The notes under the pieces are model-generated. The model saw only the letters and a list, made by a program, of their open reading frames with translations, was not told where the DNA came from and did not search any database. From the NCBI GenBank assembly GCA_963693315.1, contig OY856186.1:137088227-137152226 (forward strand): a DNA stretch of 64,000 nucleotides, written 5' to 3'. Source of the stretch: Diogma glabrata. Its lineage: Eukaryota > Arthropoda > Insecta > Diptera > Cylindrotomidae. Both the position numbers and the translations under genes were made by a program. How positions within the stretch are numbered: position 1 is the first letter of the stretch; each line of letters starts with the position of its first letter. Shown one piece after another: positions 42,701 to 53,700 of the stretch.

Positions 42701-44266
42701 ATGTCAGCGGCTGATAAGATTGACGTTCTGGACAGGTCCAGCTCTTGTGCTGTTTGTCAGCACGAAATAGTGCCGGCCGACGTAAAACTCCTCACTCGGT
42801 GTAACCACCTCTTTCATGACATCTGCCTCAACGACTGGTTGTTGCAGAATAGCACCTGCCCGATTTGTCGAGCCGCTTGTGAGCGTGCAGAATTACAGAG
42901 GTTACCTCGAGGGAGGGAGAAAACTAATGATACAATGGTGCCACCACCACCGCGACCGGTGACCCGCTCTATTACCGCAGGCTGGCAACGTCGTTCCAGT
43001 ACCGGAATTCAACCCTCGTCCACTCCCTTGGCAAACCGTCTCCCACCATCTCGACTCGCCGATGAAGTGCGAGGGAATATAGCTCAAAGATCTCCCATAT
43101 ATGGTGCCGCTGCAGCGGAAGATCCAGGTTTTCAGGAAGCGGTAAATGCTCACATCGATCGGGAAATTTCAAGAATTAATCACTCAATGATGCAATCACG
43201 TGCTCCAGCACCTGAAGTGTTGTTACCCCTAGCACATAATGCAGTATCACCCACCACCCCGCGTCATCAAACGGTTCATTCCGGAAATTATACACCAGTG
43301 AATGCGTATATGCGAAATAATGTACCAGTACCACCATTGTTTGCTGAGCCTCCTCCTGCTCTTGCTCCAACTAGAATGAGAACACATCTCGAGCAGCACT
43401 CTACAACAATTAGAAATTGGAACGTAACGTTCTCGGGTAGACCCGATGGTCTAGATGTTGAAGCGTTCATCTTCAGAATAGAGCGGCTGACCGAGATGTG
43501 TTTAAATAGCGATTTTACTATTGTCACCCGTTGTCTGTACCTGTTGTTCACAGATCGAGCAGCTGATTGGTTCTGGAGATATTTTCGCCAGAACCGACAG
43601 CTTATTTGGACTGACTTGTGTCATGCTCTGCGAATTGAATTTCAGGACCGGCAGACGGACGAAGAAGTGAAGGAGCGGATGAGGGCCAGGAAACAGCGGC
43701 CCACGGAATTGTTTGACGAATTCTTACAAGCGATTTATCGACTGGCAGATAAGCTACGAGTACCGATGTCGGACGCGGAGTTGTTATCCTTGATACGCAA
43801 CAACTTACGATTAGAAATTAGAAGGGAGCTGTTATATGTTACCATTTATGGACTGGAACATCTGCGCCAGCTCTGCCGAGATCGCGAAAAGTTATGGGCC
43901 GAGTCAGTAACCAGATCGCGAGATTATAATATTCGACCGTCTAGACCGGTGTCTGAGGTGGATTTAGATAGTGAATTCTCACAAATTCAAATTAGCGAAT
44001 TGCCAACTGAATCATTACCAATTACCTCTAACGAACTTGCGGCAATACAGCCTGCCCCTAATATGAAACGAATAACCAGTTCAACTATTTGTTGGAACTG
44101 TAAACGACCTGGTCATCGGTGGCACGATTGTCGTGAATCTCAGCGATTGTTTTGTTGGGGATGCGGAAAAGACGATGTATTATGTCCTAACTGTGAAAAT
44201 TGTCGGGGAAACCGAAGGGGGGGCCAGAATCCCAACACCTTTTCTCGCTCCCAGGACCTGTCTTAG
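42701..44266 (+). CDS. gag: Gag with N-terminal RING-H2 finger
   Basis: 521 residues, starting MSAADKIDVLDRS. Residues 16-56 form a textbook RING-H2 finger: C16-x2-C19-x14-C34-x-H36-x2-H39-x2-C42-x10-C53-x2-C56, with the usual Trp46 and Pro54. RING-H2 domains bind E2 enzymes and give ubiquitin-ligase activity. A Pro/Arg-rich linker follows, then a retrotransposon capsid-type helical region (about 240-410: FSGRPDGLDVEAFIFRIERL, ADWFWRYFRQNRQLI, YRLADKLRVPMSD), a CCHC knuckle (CWNCKRPGHRWHDC, about 465-478) and an extra CWGCGKDDVLCPNC pair. The related decayed gypsy Gag at 20459-22311 has the knuckles but no RING. The frame is intact and ends 67 bases inside pol. Ligase activity is inferred from the motif. 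Confidence 0.93.
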   Translation: MSAADKIDVLDRSSSCAVCQHEIVPADVKLLTRCNHLFHDICLNDWLLQNSTCPICRAACERAELQRLPRGREKTNDTMVPPPPRPVTRSITAGWQRRSSTGIQPSSTPLANRLPPSRLADEVRGNIAQRSPIYGAAAAEDPGFQEAVNAHIDREISRINHSMMQSRAPAPEVLLPLAHNAVSPTTPRHQTVHSGNYTPVNAYMRNNVPVPPLFAEPPPALAPTRMRTHLEQHSTTIRNWNVTFSGRPDGLDVEAFIFRIERLTEMCLNSDFTIVTRCLYLLFTDRAADWFWRYFRQNRQLIWTDLCHALRIEFQDRQTDEEVKERMRARKQRPTELFDEFLQAIYRLADKLRVPMSDAELLSLIRNNLRLEIRRELLYVTIYGLEHLRQLCRDREKLWAESVTRSRDYNIRPSRPVSEVDLDSEFSQIQISELPTESLPITSNELAAIQPAPNMKRITSSTICWNCKRPGHRWHDCRESQRLFCWGCGKDDVLCPNCENCRGNRRGGQNPNTFSRSQDLS

Positions 44267-47200
44267 AATCATCTGAGACCAAATTCGATTTATCTCCTGA
44301 TCCCTCGGTTGTGTCATCTACCACTCCCACTAACCTATTTGTACCCGATACACGGTCGAACCGAACCTCAACTTCCAATCTGATAGAACACCCGTTAATT
44401 ACTACTTCGGTTACATTAGTACCCACTCATGATACTAATGTGAAATTATTGAAACGAACACCCGATCATACTGAACCGCCTCCATTATGGACCAAAATCA
44501 AATCGTTCCAACAACGATTGAACGAATACCTGAAAATACGCGCAACCATATTTGTCGATTCATTATCCTCTTTGAAACTTCCATCGCGCTCTGCGCTCCG
44601 TTCTCGTATTTATTGGCAACAACGACATCTGTTTAAATCCAAAACCATTTCCTCCATTGTGAAATTGGCCAACGATGTGAGATCTTATGCCACCGTGTCA
44701 ATATTGGGTAAACAACATACTGGACTGTTGGATAGTGGAGCGTCCTTGACTGTAATTGGTGGTGATTTTGCTAAAGAAATCGTGCAAACTCCAGACCTCC
44801 TGACTTATTCATCTGCAGTAGTTCGTACTGCCGATGGCCAAAGGCAGAAGATCCTGGGATTTGTAAAAACAAAGATTTCATTTATGAACCAAGTCAGAAC
44901 CCTGGACGTCTTCGTTACCCCGTCTTTAACGCAAGATCTATACTTAGGTATAGATTTCTTTAATGCTTTTGGCTTGTTTAACCCATTATTTAGCTTACCT
45001 ACACTTTCGACTACAGAGTCAGGAATTTCAGAATTGTCTATGGACAATCAAACACGTCTACAAAACACTATTCAGCTTCTACCATCATTTTCAAAAATGG
45101 GTCTGGGTCGAACACATTTGTTGGAACATGTTATTGATGTGGGGACTGCAGCTCCCATCAAGCAACGACACTATCCAATATCGCCCGCCATTGAGAGACT
45201 GATGGGAGAAGAACTGGATAGAATGTTATCTCTGGGTATCATAGAGGTTTCAAACAGTCCATGGTCGAGCCCAGTGGTTTTAATTCGCAAACCCGGGAAG
45301 AATCGTCTTTGTTTGGATAGCCGAAAGGTCAATACAGTCACCAAAAAGGATGCTTACCCCCTTCCACAGATTGATGGAATTTTGAGTCGTCTGCCACAGA
45401 GTAATTTCATTTCCAGTTTGGATCTGAAAGACGCTTTTTGGCAGATACCTCTTGAAAAACACTCCCGAGAGAAAACTGCTTTTACGGTCCCGGGGCGGCC
45501 ATTGTATCAGTTCGTAAGAATGCCTTTCGGACTGTGCAATGCGCCGCAAACAATGACTAAATTGATGGACCAAGTAATTCCTCCACATCTCAAGTCGTGC
45601 GTCTTCGTATACTTGGATGATCTTCTAATAGTTACAGATACCTTCGAGGCCCATCTGAAGCTGTTAGAAGATATCTCCCAGTGTCTTAGACGTGCGAACT
45701 TGACGATAAACGTGGAAAAAAGTAAGTTTCTCTTGCCGGATGTAAAATATTTGGGATATGTCGTGGGAGGTGGTACGTTAAAAATTGATCCTGATAAAAC
45801 TCAGGCCATTTCTGAATTTCCTACGCCGCGTACGTCCAAACAGATTCGACGTTTCCTGGGTATGGCGGGTTATTATCGCCGTTTCATATCCGATTTCTCT
45901 GCTATGTCCTCTCCAATGTCAGATTTGTTGAAGAAAAATTCTAATAAATTCGTATGGACACAGGAAGCTGAAACAGCATTTATCAATCTCAAAAATGCTC
46001 TCATATCAGCCCCAGTCCTCATAAACCCCGACTATACTAAACCCTTTACTCTCCAGTGCGACGCTAGCAACGACGGTATAGGTTGTGTACTGCTTCAGTG
46101 TGACATGGACGGTATGGAGCATCCCATAGCGTACATGTCCAAAAAACTAAATTCTGCGCAGCGCAATTACTCCACTAGCGAGAAAGAGTGTCTAGCCGCC
46201 GTACTGGGAGTAAAGAAATTTAGAGCGTATGTCGAGGGTCAGGCCTTTAAGATCATAACTGATCATGCTTCATTAAAATGGTTAATGCAACAGAAAGACC
46301 TTTCTGGTCGATTGGCTCGTTGGAGCTTGAAATTGCAGGGTTATGTCTTTGATATTGAGTACCGAAAAGGAAATTTAAACATAGTTCCAGACACTTTATC
46401 AAGACGTGACTCTGTTGACGTCATTTCTGAATTATGTCCAGTGCCTGAATTAGATCTTAATTCCCCTTTCTTCAACACTTCTCGATATTTGGAGTTGGTA
46501 AATCTGGTTACCGAAGCAGACGGTACTTTGCCTGATCTGAAAGTAATTTCTGGTCGGGTTTATAAACGAACGGCTTGTCTAGATCTTGATATTCCTTCAG
46601 AGGATGAGGTTTGGAAATTGTGGTTACCTGAGGAATACACTGACGAGTGTATTGCAAGGGCCCACAATCCTCCTACATCATCTCATGGAGGTCTAGCAAA
46701 AACCTTGTATAACATTCGTAAATTTTACTATTGGCCTCGTATGTATACCCAGGTTAAATCTTACATAGGAAATTGTAAGACCTGTAAAGAAATCAAAGCG
46801 ACTAATGTTCCACTTCGTGCTCCCATGGTGTCCCAAATGAAAACAGAACGAATTGGACAGCGATTATATATCGATATTCTTGGCCCTTATCCTCGTTCAA
46901 AGGCCGGGAATATCGCTATCCTTGTAGTATTAGATCATGTTACTAAATATCCATTTTTATTTCCTTTACGGAAACTAACCGCTGAACCAATTTGTCATCT
47001 ATTGGCTACCAATGTCTTTCACGTATTTGGTTGTCCCGAAGTTATTGTGTCCGATAATGGGACGCAGTTTAAGTCTAAACTATTTGGAGATTTCTTGGCG
47101 AAGCACGGAGTGAAACATACATTACTAGCGTTATATTCACCTCAAGCTAACGCTTCGGAACGGGTAAATAGAAGTGTTTTATCTGGTATTAGAGCCTATT

Positions 47201-47688
47201 TAAAGGAGGAACATTCTGAATGGGATCTGCACTTGAGCGAGATCGCTTGTGCACTACGTTGTTCCCTGCATCAAACACTTCAATGTTCCCCTTATTACGC
47301 AATGTTTGGAATACCTATGGTGACTCATGGATCGTCATATGAACTGCTGAGACGACTGAATAGTCTTCTTGAGCCAGGTGAAACGATTCTGCGACCGGAT
47401 TATCTTAATAAGATTCGAATTCGAATTCTTGATTTAACTGCCGAAGCATTTGTCAAAAGTGCTGAAAGATACAATTTACGAGCTCGGTTAACTTTGTTTA
47501 AACCAGGTGATACGGTGTTCCGAAGGAACTTTATTTTGAGTGACGCCGGTAAGAAATTATCGGCTAAACTTGCACAGAAGTTTATTGAAGCCAGAGTAAT
47601 AAGGTTGGTAGGTAGCGCTGCTTACGAACTGGAGGACCTGGCTTCTAAACGTAGAGGTGTTTACCATTCCAAGGACATTCGTGCCTAA
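44200..47688 (+). CDS. pol: Pol polyprotein: protease, RT, RNase H, integrase
   Basis: The frame of 1162 codons is open from 44200. If made by frameshift the true product starts near 44222, so the Met at 44200 need not be used. Domains in order: retropepsin LLDSGASLTVIG (about residue 180) with LYLGIDFF; RT (about 335-530) with SPWSSPVVLIRKPGK, LDLKDAFWQIPL, FGLCNAPQTM and catalytic VYLDDLLIV; RNase H (about 610-740) with LQCDASNDGIG, SEKECLAAV and TDHASLKWLM; integrase (about 820-1160) with an HHCC finger (HNPP..SSHGG..CKTCK), YIDILGPYP, SDNGTQF and NASERVNRS for the three acidic residues, and a C-terminal GPY/F-like module (KLAQKFIEARVIRLVGSAAY). No stops or frameshifts: likely competent. 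No env follows. Confidence 0.95.
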   Translation: MSGKPKGGPESQHLFSLPGPVLESSETKFDLSPDPSVVSSTTPTNLFVPDTRSNRTSTSNLIEHPLITTSVTLVPTHDTNVKLLKRTPDHTEPPPLWTKIKSFQQRLNEYLKIRATIFVDSLSSLKLPSRSALRSRIYWQQRHLFKSKTISSIVKLANDVRSYATVSILGKQHTGLLDSGASLTVIGGDFAKEIVQTPDLLTYSSAVVRTADGQRQKILGFVKTKISFMNQVRTLDVFVTPSLTQDLYLGIDFFNAFGLFNPLFSLPTLSTTESGISELSMDNQTRLQNTIQLLPSFSKMGLGRTHLLEHVIDVGTAAPIKQRHYPISPAIERLMGEELDRMLSLGIIEVSNSPWSSPVVLIRKPGKNRLCLDSRKVNTVTKKDAYPLPQIDGILSRLPQSNFISSLDLKDAFWQIPLEKHSREKTAFTVPGRPLYQFVRMPFGLCNAPQTMTKLMDQVIPPHLKSCVFVYLDDLLIVTDTFEAHLKLLEDISQCLRRANLTINVEKSKFLLPDVKYLGYVVGGGTLKIDPDKTQAISEFPTPRTSKQIRRFLGMAGYYRRFISDFSAMSSPMSDLLKKNSNKFVWTQEAETAFINLKNALISAPVLINPDYTKPFTLQCDASNDGIGCVLLQCDMDGMEHPIAYMSKKLNSAQRNYSTSEKECLAAVLGVKKFRAYVEGQAFKIITDHASLKWLMQQKDLSGRLARWSLKLQGYVFDIEYRKGNLNIVPDTLSRRDSVDVISELCPVPELDLNSPFFNTSRYLELVNLVTEADGTLPDLKVISGRVYKRTACLDLDIPSEDEVWKLWLPEEYTDECIARAHNPPTSSHGGLAKTLYNIRKFYYWPRMYTQVKSYIGNCKTCKEIKATNVPLRAPMVSQMKTERIGQRLYIDILGPYPRSKAGNIAILVVLDHVTKYPFLFPLRKLTAEPICHLLATNVFHVFGCPEVIVSDNGTQFKSKLFGDFLAKHGVKHTLLALYSPQANASERVNRSVLSGIRAYLKEEHSEWDLHLSEIACALRCSLHQTLQCSPYYAMFGIPMVTHGSSYELLRRLNSLLEPGETILRPDYLNKIRIRILDLTAEAFVKSAERYNLRARLTLFKPGDTVFRRNFILSDAGKKLSAKLAQKFIEARVIRLVGSAAYELEDLASKRRGVYHSKDIRA
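44218..44224 (+). other. Probable -1 frameshift site, gag to pol
   Basis: The run GGGGGGG (44217-44223) followed by C gives G GGG GGC in gag phase (codons GGG 44219-44221, GGC 44222-44224), which fits the X XXY YYZ rule for -1 slippage. Pol is in the -1 frame and overlaps gag at 44200-44266, so slippage here would fuse Gag to Pol. I did not identify a pseudoknot downstream. Confidence 0.65.
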
Positions 47689-48468
47689 TATCGGTGATAA
47701 CTTCTTTTGTCACTATGTTAGTAACTTTCGCTTGTGTTTTACCGCCATTGCAAGTCAAGAGTATCGACGACCATATGAGGGTAGTTTCGTCTTGAATTCA
47801 CAGTTCAGTAAGCGTGTATCAGCTGTGGTGTTCGGGTCTTGTTTCAAAAATTGTTTTTTTTCTGTTTTGACTATTTATAAGTGTAAATTCCGGGATTGAA
47901 TATATTTGAATTTGGTTCAATTGGTTACCTTGAAACTATGCGAACAACCTTCCGAATCATTTGGATGGAAACGTACAACAGTGTGGCCCGGCTAGCGTAG
48001 TCGGAGAAGCATGAGACTCGTGTTGGTTCAGGTGTGGGTTGCGAGCCGGCATAACGTAAGAGCGGACTGGTCTCGGCTATTTCATTAAAGGAATTAGTCC
48101 AATGATGTTCTATTTTTCGATCTGTAGCAGATTGAATAAATTTTTTTTTGGTGACTTTAGAGTCTCGGGAACCCCCAGATCTGCCCGAAATTGGGTCTGG
48201 AAGATTGTAGTTATCCATCGCTTGCAATAGAGTAGAATACCGATTTTATCGTTGCCCCTCCAAAAAGTTTTTTTTTAATCATAGATACTTTGTTACTTTG
48301 TTTCTGCTAAGACTGGGTTTATAATACCGATCGATTTGATTGCTAATTTGTAGAATCTTGAAGTGCCTCACCATACTAAGGTGGATGTACAAGGTCTGTT
48401 TGCGACCAGTCTAGTCCTCTTTTCAACTTCTTTTTGGTCGTGAGTGCTCTTCCAAAAAGCACTTGCTC
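47689..48468 (+). other. 3' untranslated region of the RING-Gag gypsy
   Basis: 780 bases between the pol stop and the 3' LTR. No env-like frame with a signal peptide or transmembrane segment is seen; the minus-strand frame 47925-48227 is not recognisable. The sequence next to the LTR (ccaaaaagcacttgctc) is not a clear polypurine tract. Confidence 0.6.
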
Positions 48469-50112
48469 TGTAATGGATAGTCTGGGCTAATGTCTGAACC
48501 CAGTATATTATAGTCTCAGATTTATTGGTTTTCATTTTTTTTTATTCACCTGTACCGCGCGTAATAGTTTCCCATCCATTCACCTTCAATAGCCGTATTT
48601 TTATAGTCCCCGTAACCCGTAGTTCCTTATTTTTCCTAGACCCCATTTAAATTTTCAATAGTTGGACCGACCATATGTGAGAAAACCAAAAGATTTTTGC
48701 ACTGATTACGCTGGTTTGATATGTTAATTAATCTAATATAAGATAGGTTGGTTTTAATTAATTAATAATTATCTTTAAAGATCATCCATATTTTTATTTT
48801 ACAACACCCTAAAAATGACGTGCGCTATGGTTACATTCAATATACTATTAAAGTTTGAATTCTCTAAACATCAACCGTAATTAAACAACTAACTTTTTTT
48901 TGAACCCTAAGTCGGCTGTGCGTATTTTTCCAGTCATCAACATTCAACGATTTAATATCTCGTTTTTGTTAAACATTCTATTGTCTTATTTTCTTTCAAA
49001 ATGATTTTTCCGTTTCACTATAATGTGATTCTGGATTATAGTTTTGCATTTGATTCATTTTGAATTCGATGGTGAATGTTGTTGATGTGTCGGAAATATT
49101 TTGTGTTACAACCTTGTCGGTGTGCAATAGTATCAAATAACGAACGGTTTTGTGTAATTTTGAAAAATTCCCAACAATTGAAAACTTGATGGAAATTAAT
49201 TTCCAAAACACCGTATTCGAGTTTTTTCGAGACAAAAATTTTTGGCTATATAATACGGCTCTGTCAATTATTAAAAGCTCTTAGTTTATTACATTTGCGT
49301 GGTGATGGTTATGGTCACATAGTCATTCCGTCCGGTTGACTTTCAAAAATCATAGTGCAAGTTATTTGTGAGTTTAAATTTAAAACAAACAAAAAATTTT
49401 ATATGTTGTGTGCCGTTCTGAATCATACAAAGAAAAAAAAAATTAATGAATTTGTAAAATTGTTAACGCAAAAAAAAATCTTTATATGTTTGTGTTGTGC
49501 CCACTATAATAATGTGCCGTAAAATCAACAAGCAAAAAAAATTGCATTAAATCTACGTAGTACAAAATATTATAATCAATATTAAATTTGATAACGTTTC
49601 TAATCAACGCTTTATCCATCGAAATTCTCCAACGTGACCAGCGTACCAATGGAAGGCTGATGGAATCGGAATAGGAGGTCAGGAATTAATCGTGGGGTGA
49701 GTACACTCAGTTTGTTTTTTTTTATTTTTTTTAATTAAGGTGGGGGGTGTGAATGGGTGTAAAAGGGCGTGTCAGAGATTGAATCGGGACATGCTAGTCG
49801 TCGAATGTGTGGGTGAATGTGTGACGTGTGAGTGTGTGGGCGTCTGAGAGTGAATGTAGGGGTTGGGCGTGGTGATCGTGGATCTTTCGCCCATGGCGTC
49901 GCCAGAGTCTCCATTTTTCCACTTGTATTTCTTTCCATTTCTGCAGATTTTCGTAAATAGCGTACATTTCTGTATTTGTGCTGAAGTAGCAGGTATTACT
50001 CTATCAAACCCGCGATGGCTGAGTCTTAGTCGTGATGGCTTTAAACTACTCAAGGTACGCTTCCTGCTATGCCACTCTCATTGGTTCGCCACTGAGAAAG
50101 CGCTTCATTACA
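48469..50112 (+). repeat. 3' LTR of the RING-Gag gypsy
   Basis: Copy of 38795-40437, one base longer because of a T-run difference. It ends CATTACA, followed by the right ccta target duplication, whose last bases coincide with the stop codon of the membrane ORF of the host mdg1-like element. Confidence 0.95.
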
Positions 50113-50113
50113 C

Positions 50114-50362
50114 CTATACCACACCCTGGGCTCTCATTTGAGCAATTGATGCGCCAATAAATTTTTGCTTCCAGTACTTTACTGCAAAATAAAGCAATCC
50201 GAGAAAGATCAAGCATACGAATATTCCTATATGGGTGTATGCAATAATATTCTCGTTTGCCGGGGTAGGATGTAATGGTGTACTCTGTACCGCTTGAGGT
50301 GGGATTATTACCTCTTTGTCCTTTGTACTTTGATTTCCCATTCTCAATAGAGGACAATCCAA
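50114..50362 (-). CDS. Small single-span membrane protein (ORF3) of mdg1-like element
   Basis: The 82-residue frame starts at a Met at 50362, about 360 bases after the pol stop in the minus-strand sense. It has a polar N-terminus rich in Lys/Ser/Pro, one strongly hydrophobic segment (about residues 40-62: IGIFVCLIFLGLLYFAV) and a basic end (KYWKQKFIGAS), the arrangement of a small type-III or viroporin-like membrane protein. It is too short for a gypsy Env, but the position is where env sits, so it may be the C-terminal tail of a lost Env or an accessory protein. Its stop codon lies in the ccta target duplication of the inserted gypsy, so the ORF was left complete. I do not recognise a family. 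Confidence 0.5.
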   Translation of the reverse strand: MDCPLLRMGNQSTKDKEVIIPPQAVQSTPLHPTPANENIIAYTHIGIFVCLIFLGLLYFAVKYWKQKFIGASIAQMRAQGVV

Positions 50363-50721
50363 AATTTAAACAATACTTTTACTACAAGATTTGTTGTACC
50401 TATTCCGGATAAAGAAATTAAAAGGTTATTGTTAAACTGCATTATACTTATCAAATTGTTCCCATAACCCAAGAAGTGTGTTGTTAGTATAAGGTGCAAG
50501 TAAGGTAAGTGTGATTAAATTTCCTAATAATAAAAAAAAATTCCCAACGCCATAATCCTAATATACGGCGATACAATTAAATTTTTCAGGACAAGTAATC
50601 CTATATGTATTTAAAGATGATTATTCCAAGAATTATAAAAATTTTCTAAGGCATGCGTTTGTAGAACGCGTTTGTAAAACCTAATAACTAAACGGTCTAC
50701 CTAACAATTTATTTGGTTGTG
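50363..50721 (-). other. Spacer between pol and ORF3 of the mdg1-like element
   Basis: AT-rich, non-coding in all frames as far as I can see. It may hold a splice acceptor for ORF3; several acceptor-like sites are possible but none stands out. Confidence 0.4.
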
Positions 50722-53700
50722 TTAAGAAAAGAACGGTTTCAATCTATTATTGTGGATTATTTTCCTTTTCCCATTAATCAACAAAGTGCAATTCTCATTT
50801 GTAGAAACCTCGACAATTTCAAAAGGGCCAGAATAGAGCGAATCTAATTTAGATTTCTCTGGTTTTAACAGAAGTACCTTGTCTCCAACGGAGTAAGTTT
50901 TTTGGTTGATGTATTGATCAAAATAATTTTTAGAAATTACTTTGTTTGAAATCAGTGTATCTCTTGCAGCTTGCTGAGCTTCCTGTAGTTTGTTTTTAAT
51001 TTCTACGGCATAATTATCGTAATTGTAAACCAGTTCCGGAGGTCTATTTAAAGACGATGGTAGTTCAGGTTCTCTACCATACATGAGATAATATGGAGAA
51101 AAATTAGTTGACGTATGCGGCGTAGAATTATAACTGAAAGTATAGTATTTTAGCCACGTATCCCAGTCCTCCTTGTGACGCTCGACGTACATTCTCAAAT
51201 ATTCTGCCATCACTCTATGGCTTCTTTCCAGGCCACCGTTAGATTGAGGATGGTAAGCAGAACACATTATTTTCTTTGTACCCAATAATTTACACACCTC
51301 TTTGAATAAGTTACTTAGGAACTCCGTTCCTTGATCCGTTTTTAATTTTAATGGGATGCCGTGTACCAATATTATATTCTCTACCCAAGCTTTGGCTGTT
51401 GTCGTCGCTTCGTGATTTGGAATTGGAACTGCTATTACAAATTTGGTCAAATCGTCCTGACAAGTGAGAATAAATTTGTTCCCAGTCTCTGACGCTATCA
51501 AAGGACCTACTATATCCAACGCAACCATCTCCCAAGCCTGTTTAGAGGTTGTGGTGATTTTCATTGGACAACGGGTATGTTTAGAACTTTTGTTATATTG
51601 ACATTTGTCACATTTCTTTATGAAATTACTTATATCCTCACGAAGGTTATGCCAGTTGTACCTCAGTTTAATCTTTTTGTACATTTTTTTGACACCAACG
51701 TGACCACCGATTGGAGAATTGTGATAGTCTACCAGAATTTTGTCTCTTTCTAACGGATTAGTAATATTCTCAACCCAATCTACCAATATTATTTCCTTAT
51801 TTAAATTATTAAAAGTGTGAGCAATTATACCCTTAAATTCTGCTATGTCTAATGACAGTATGTTCGTGACGTCCTTCTTGTTTACTACTAGAGTACAAAA
51901 CCCTTGCGTTTCCGCGAACTGCGCAATGTTTTGGAAATAGAGCGATACCTCCTTAGAGGTTAACCGGTGTTTTGATATTTGGACCCATAATACATTTGAT
52001 TTCTTGTCAAAAAGTAATGATTTATCCCGATTAGATATGAACTTAGCGTCCTGAATGTTTTCTAAATTCTGTTTAAAGATTAATTTAATACCTTCCTTTG
52101 GTATGGTTCTCGATTCCCTAAATGGAGTTAGCTTTTGATAATGATTAGGTTGGCTGTGGCCTGAGCCGGGTTGGCCAACCGAAGAACAAGGTTTAGGTGC
52201 CAAGTCTTTAGCTCTATTGCGGGTGATTACCGCAATCATATTGAATAGAGTTTCAGGTTCCTCGAACTTTGATAATGCGCTTAGAGTTTTCAGGTCTTCG
52301 AACTGTAATAAAGTGTTTTCCGGTATTATTATACGACTGAGGGCGTCAGCGTTAGTATTTAGCTTCCCTGCCTTATGTATTACTGTGAAGTCATATTCTG
52401 CTAACTTTATTCTCATTCTAGTGAGTCTAGAGGAAGGGTTGGTCATACCAAACAAGTAAACTAACGGCCTATGATCCGTAACTATTATAAATTTGTGACC
52501 GTACAAATAAGGTCGAAAATGCTGTATACACCATTCAATTGCGCGTAGTTCCTTTTCAATTGTGCTGTAATTTAGTTCAGCTTTATTTAAGGCGTGACTG
52601 GCATAAGCTATAGGTCTATCCGAACCTATTATTCCTTGACTCAAAACACCACCTATAGCTAAACCTGAGCCATCTGTAGTCAATATAAAACCTTTTTCAA
52701 AATCAGGGTATGCTAATACCTCAGAACTACAAAGTGCGTTTTTAAGCTGTTCGAAAGCTTCTTGACACTCTATGGACCAATTAAATACAACGTTTTTCTT
52801 TAGCAGAGCATTAAGAGGCTTAGTGATCAGTCCGAAATCCTTTATAAACCTTCGGTAATAGTTAGCAAAAGCTATGAACCTTCTCACTTCGTCCGCGTTC
52901 CTGCACACAGGGTAGTTCTTAACAACTTCGATTTTAGCCGGATCCGGTAGGATGCCACCCGCCGTGATAAGATGACCTAGGTAATTTACCTCTTTCCTTA
53001 GAAATACGCATTTATTAGATTGTAGTTTTAAATTGTGGCGTCTCAGACGCTCGAAGATTTTTCGAATTTTTAAATTATGCTCCTGTAGATTTTTAGCATA
53101 TACACATATATCATCCATGTAAATCAGGCAAGAGTGACCATTTAGGCCAGTAAGTGCTATATTCATCATCCTCTGAAAGGCTGTAGGGGAAGTTTTTAAA
53201 CCGAATGGCAATCTTTTAAAGTGAAAGTGGGCGTCTGAAGTGCTAAACGCTGTGTATTCCCTACTTTTTTCCTCTAATTCAATTTGGTGGAACCCAGACG
53301 CTAAATCCAACGTGGTGAAGTATTGTGAATTTCCCAACTGATCTAATATTTTGGTGATATTAGGCAAGGGATAAATTTCTCCGACTATTACGTCATTTAG
53401 CTTCCGATAATCTATGACCAACCGCCATTTTTTTTCTTCATTAGTGCTCTTCTTTGGCACGACCAACAACGCTGAGTTCCATGGACTTCGAGAATGTTCT
53501 ATTAAATCTTCCTCAAGCAATTTTTCTACCTGTTTATTAATTTCCGTTCGCTGGGAATAAGGTAAGCGATAGTTTTTAACATGGATGGGTGTCGTACCCG
53601 AATTTAATTGAATTTCATGTTTGTAAATGTCCGTACTTGTCAGTTTGTCACCTGGACAGTAAAATAAATCTATATAATCGGTACACAGTTCCGTAACTTG

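Larger units (their letters stand above)
38795..50112 (+). mobile_element. Complete, recent gypsy LTR retrotransposon with RING-Gag
   Basis: Direct LTRs of 1643 and 1644 bp (38795-40437, 48469-50112) start TGTAATGG and end CATTACA. A 4-base target duplication ccta flanks them (38791-38794 and 50113-50116). Next to the 5' LTR, after aat, is a textbook tRNA-Lys-type primer site. The interior holds open gag and pol frames. The only LTR difference I see is one T in a T run, so insertion must be very recent. I see no env gene and no clear polypurine tract before 48469. Confidence 0.95.
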
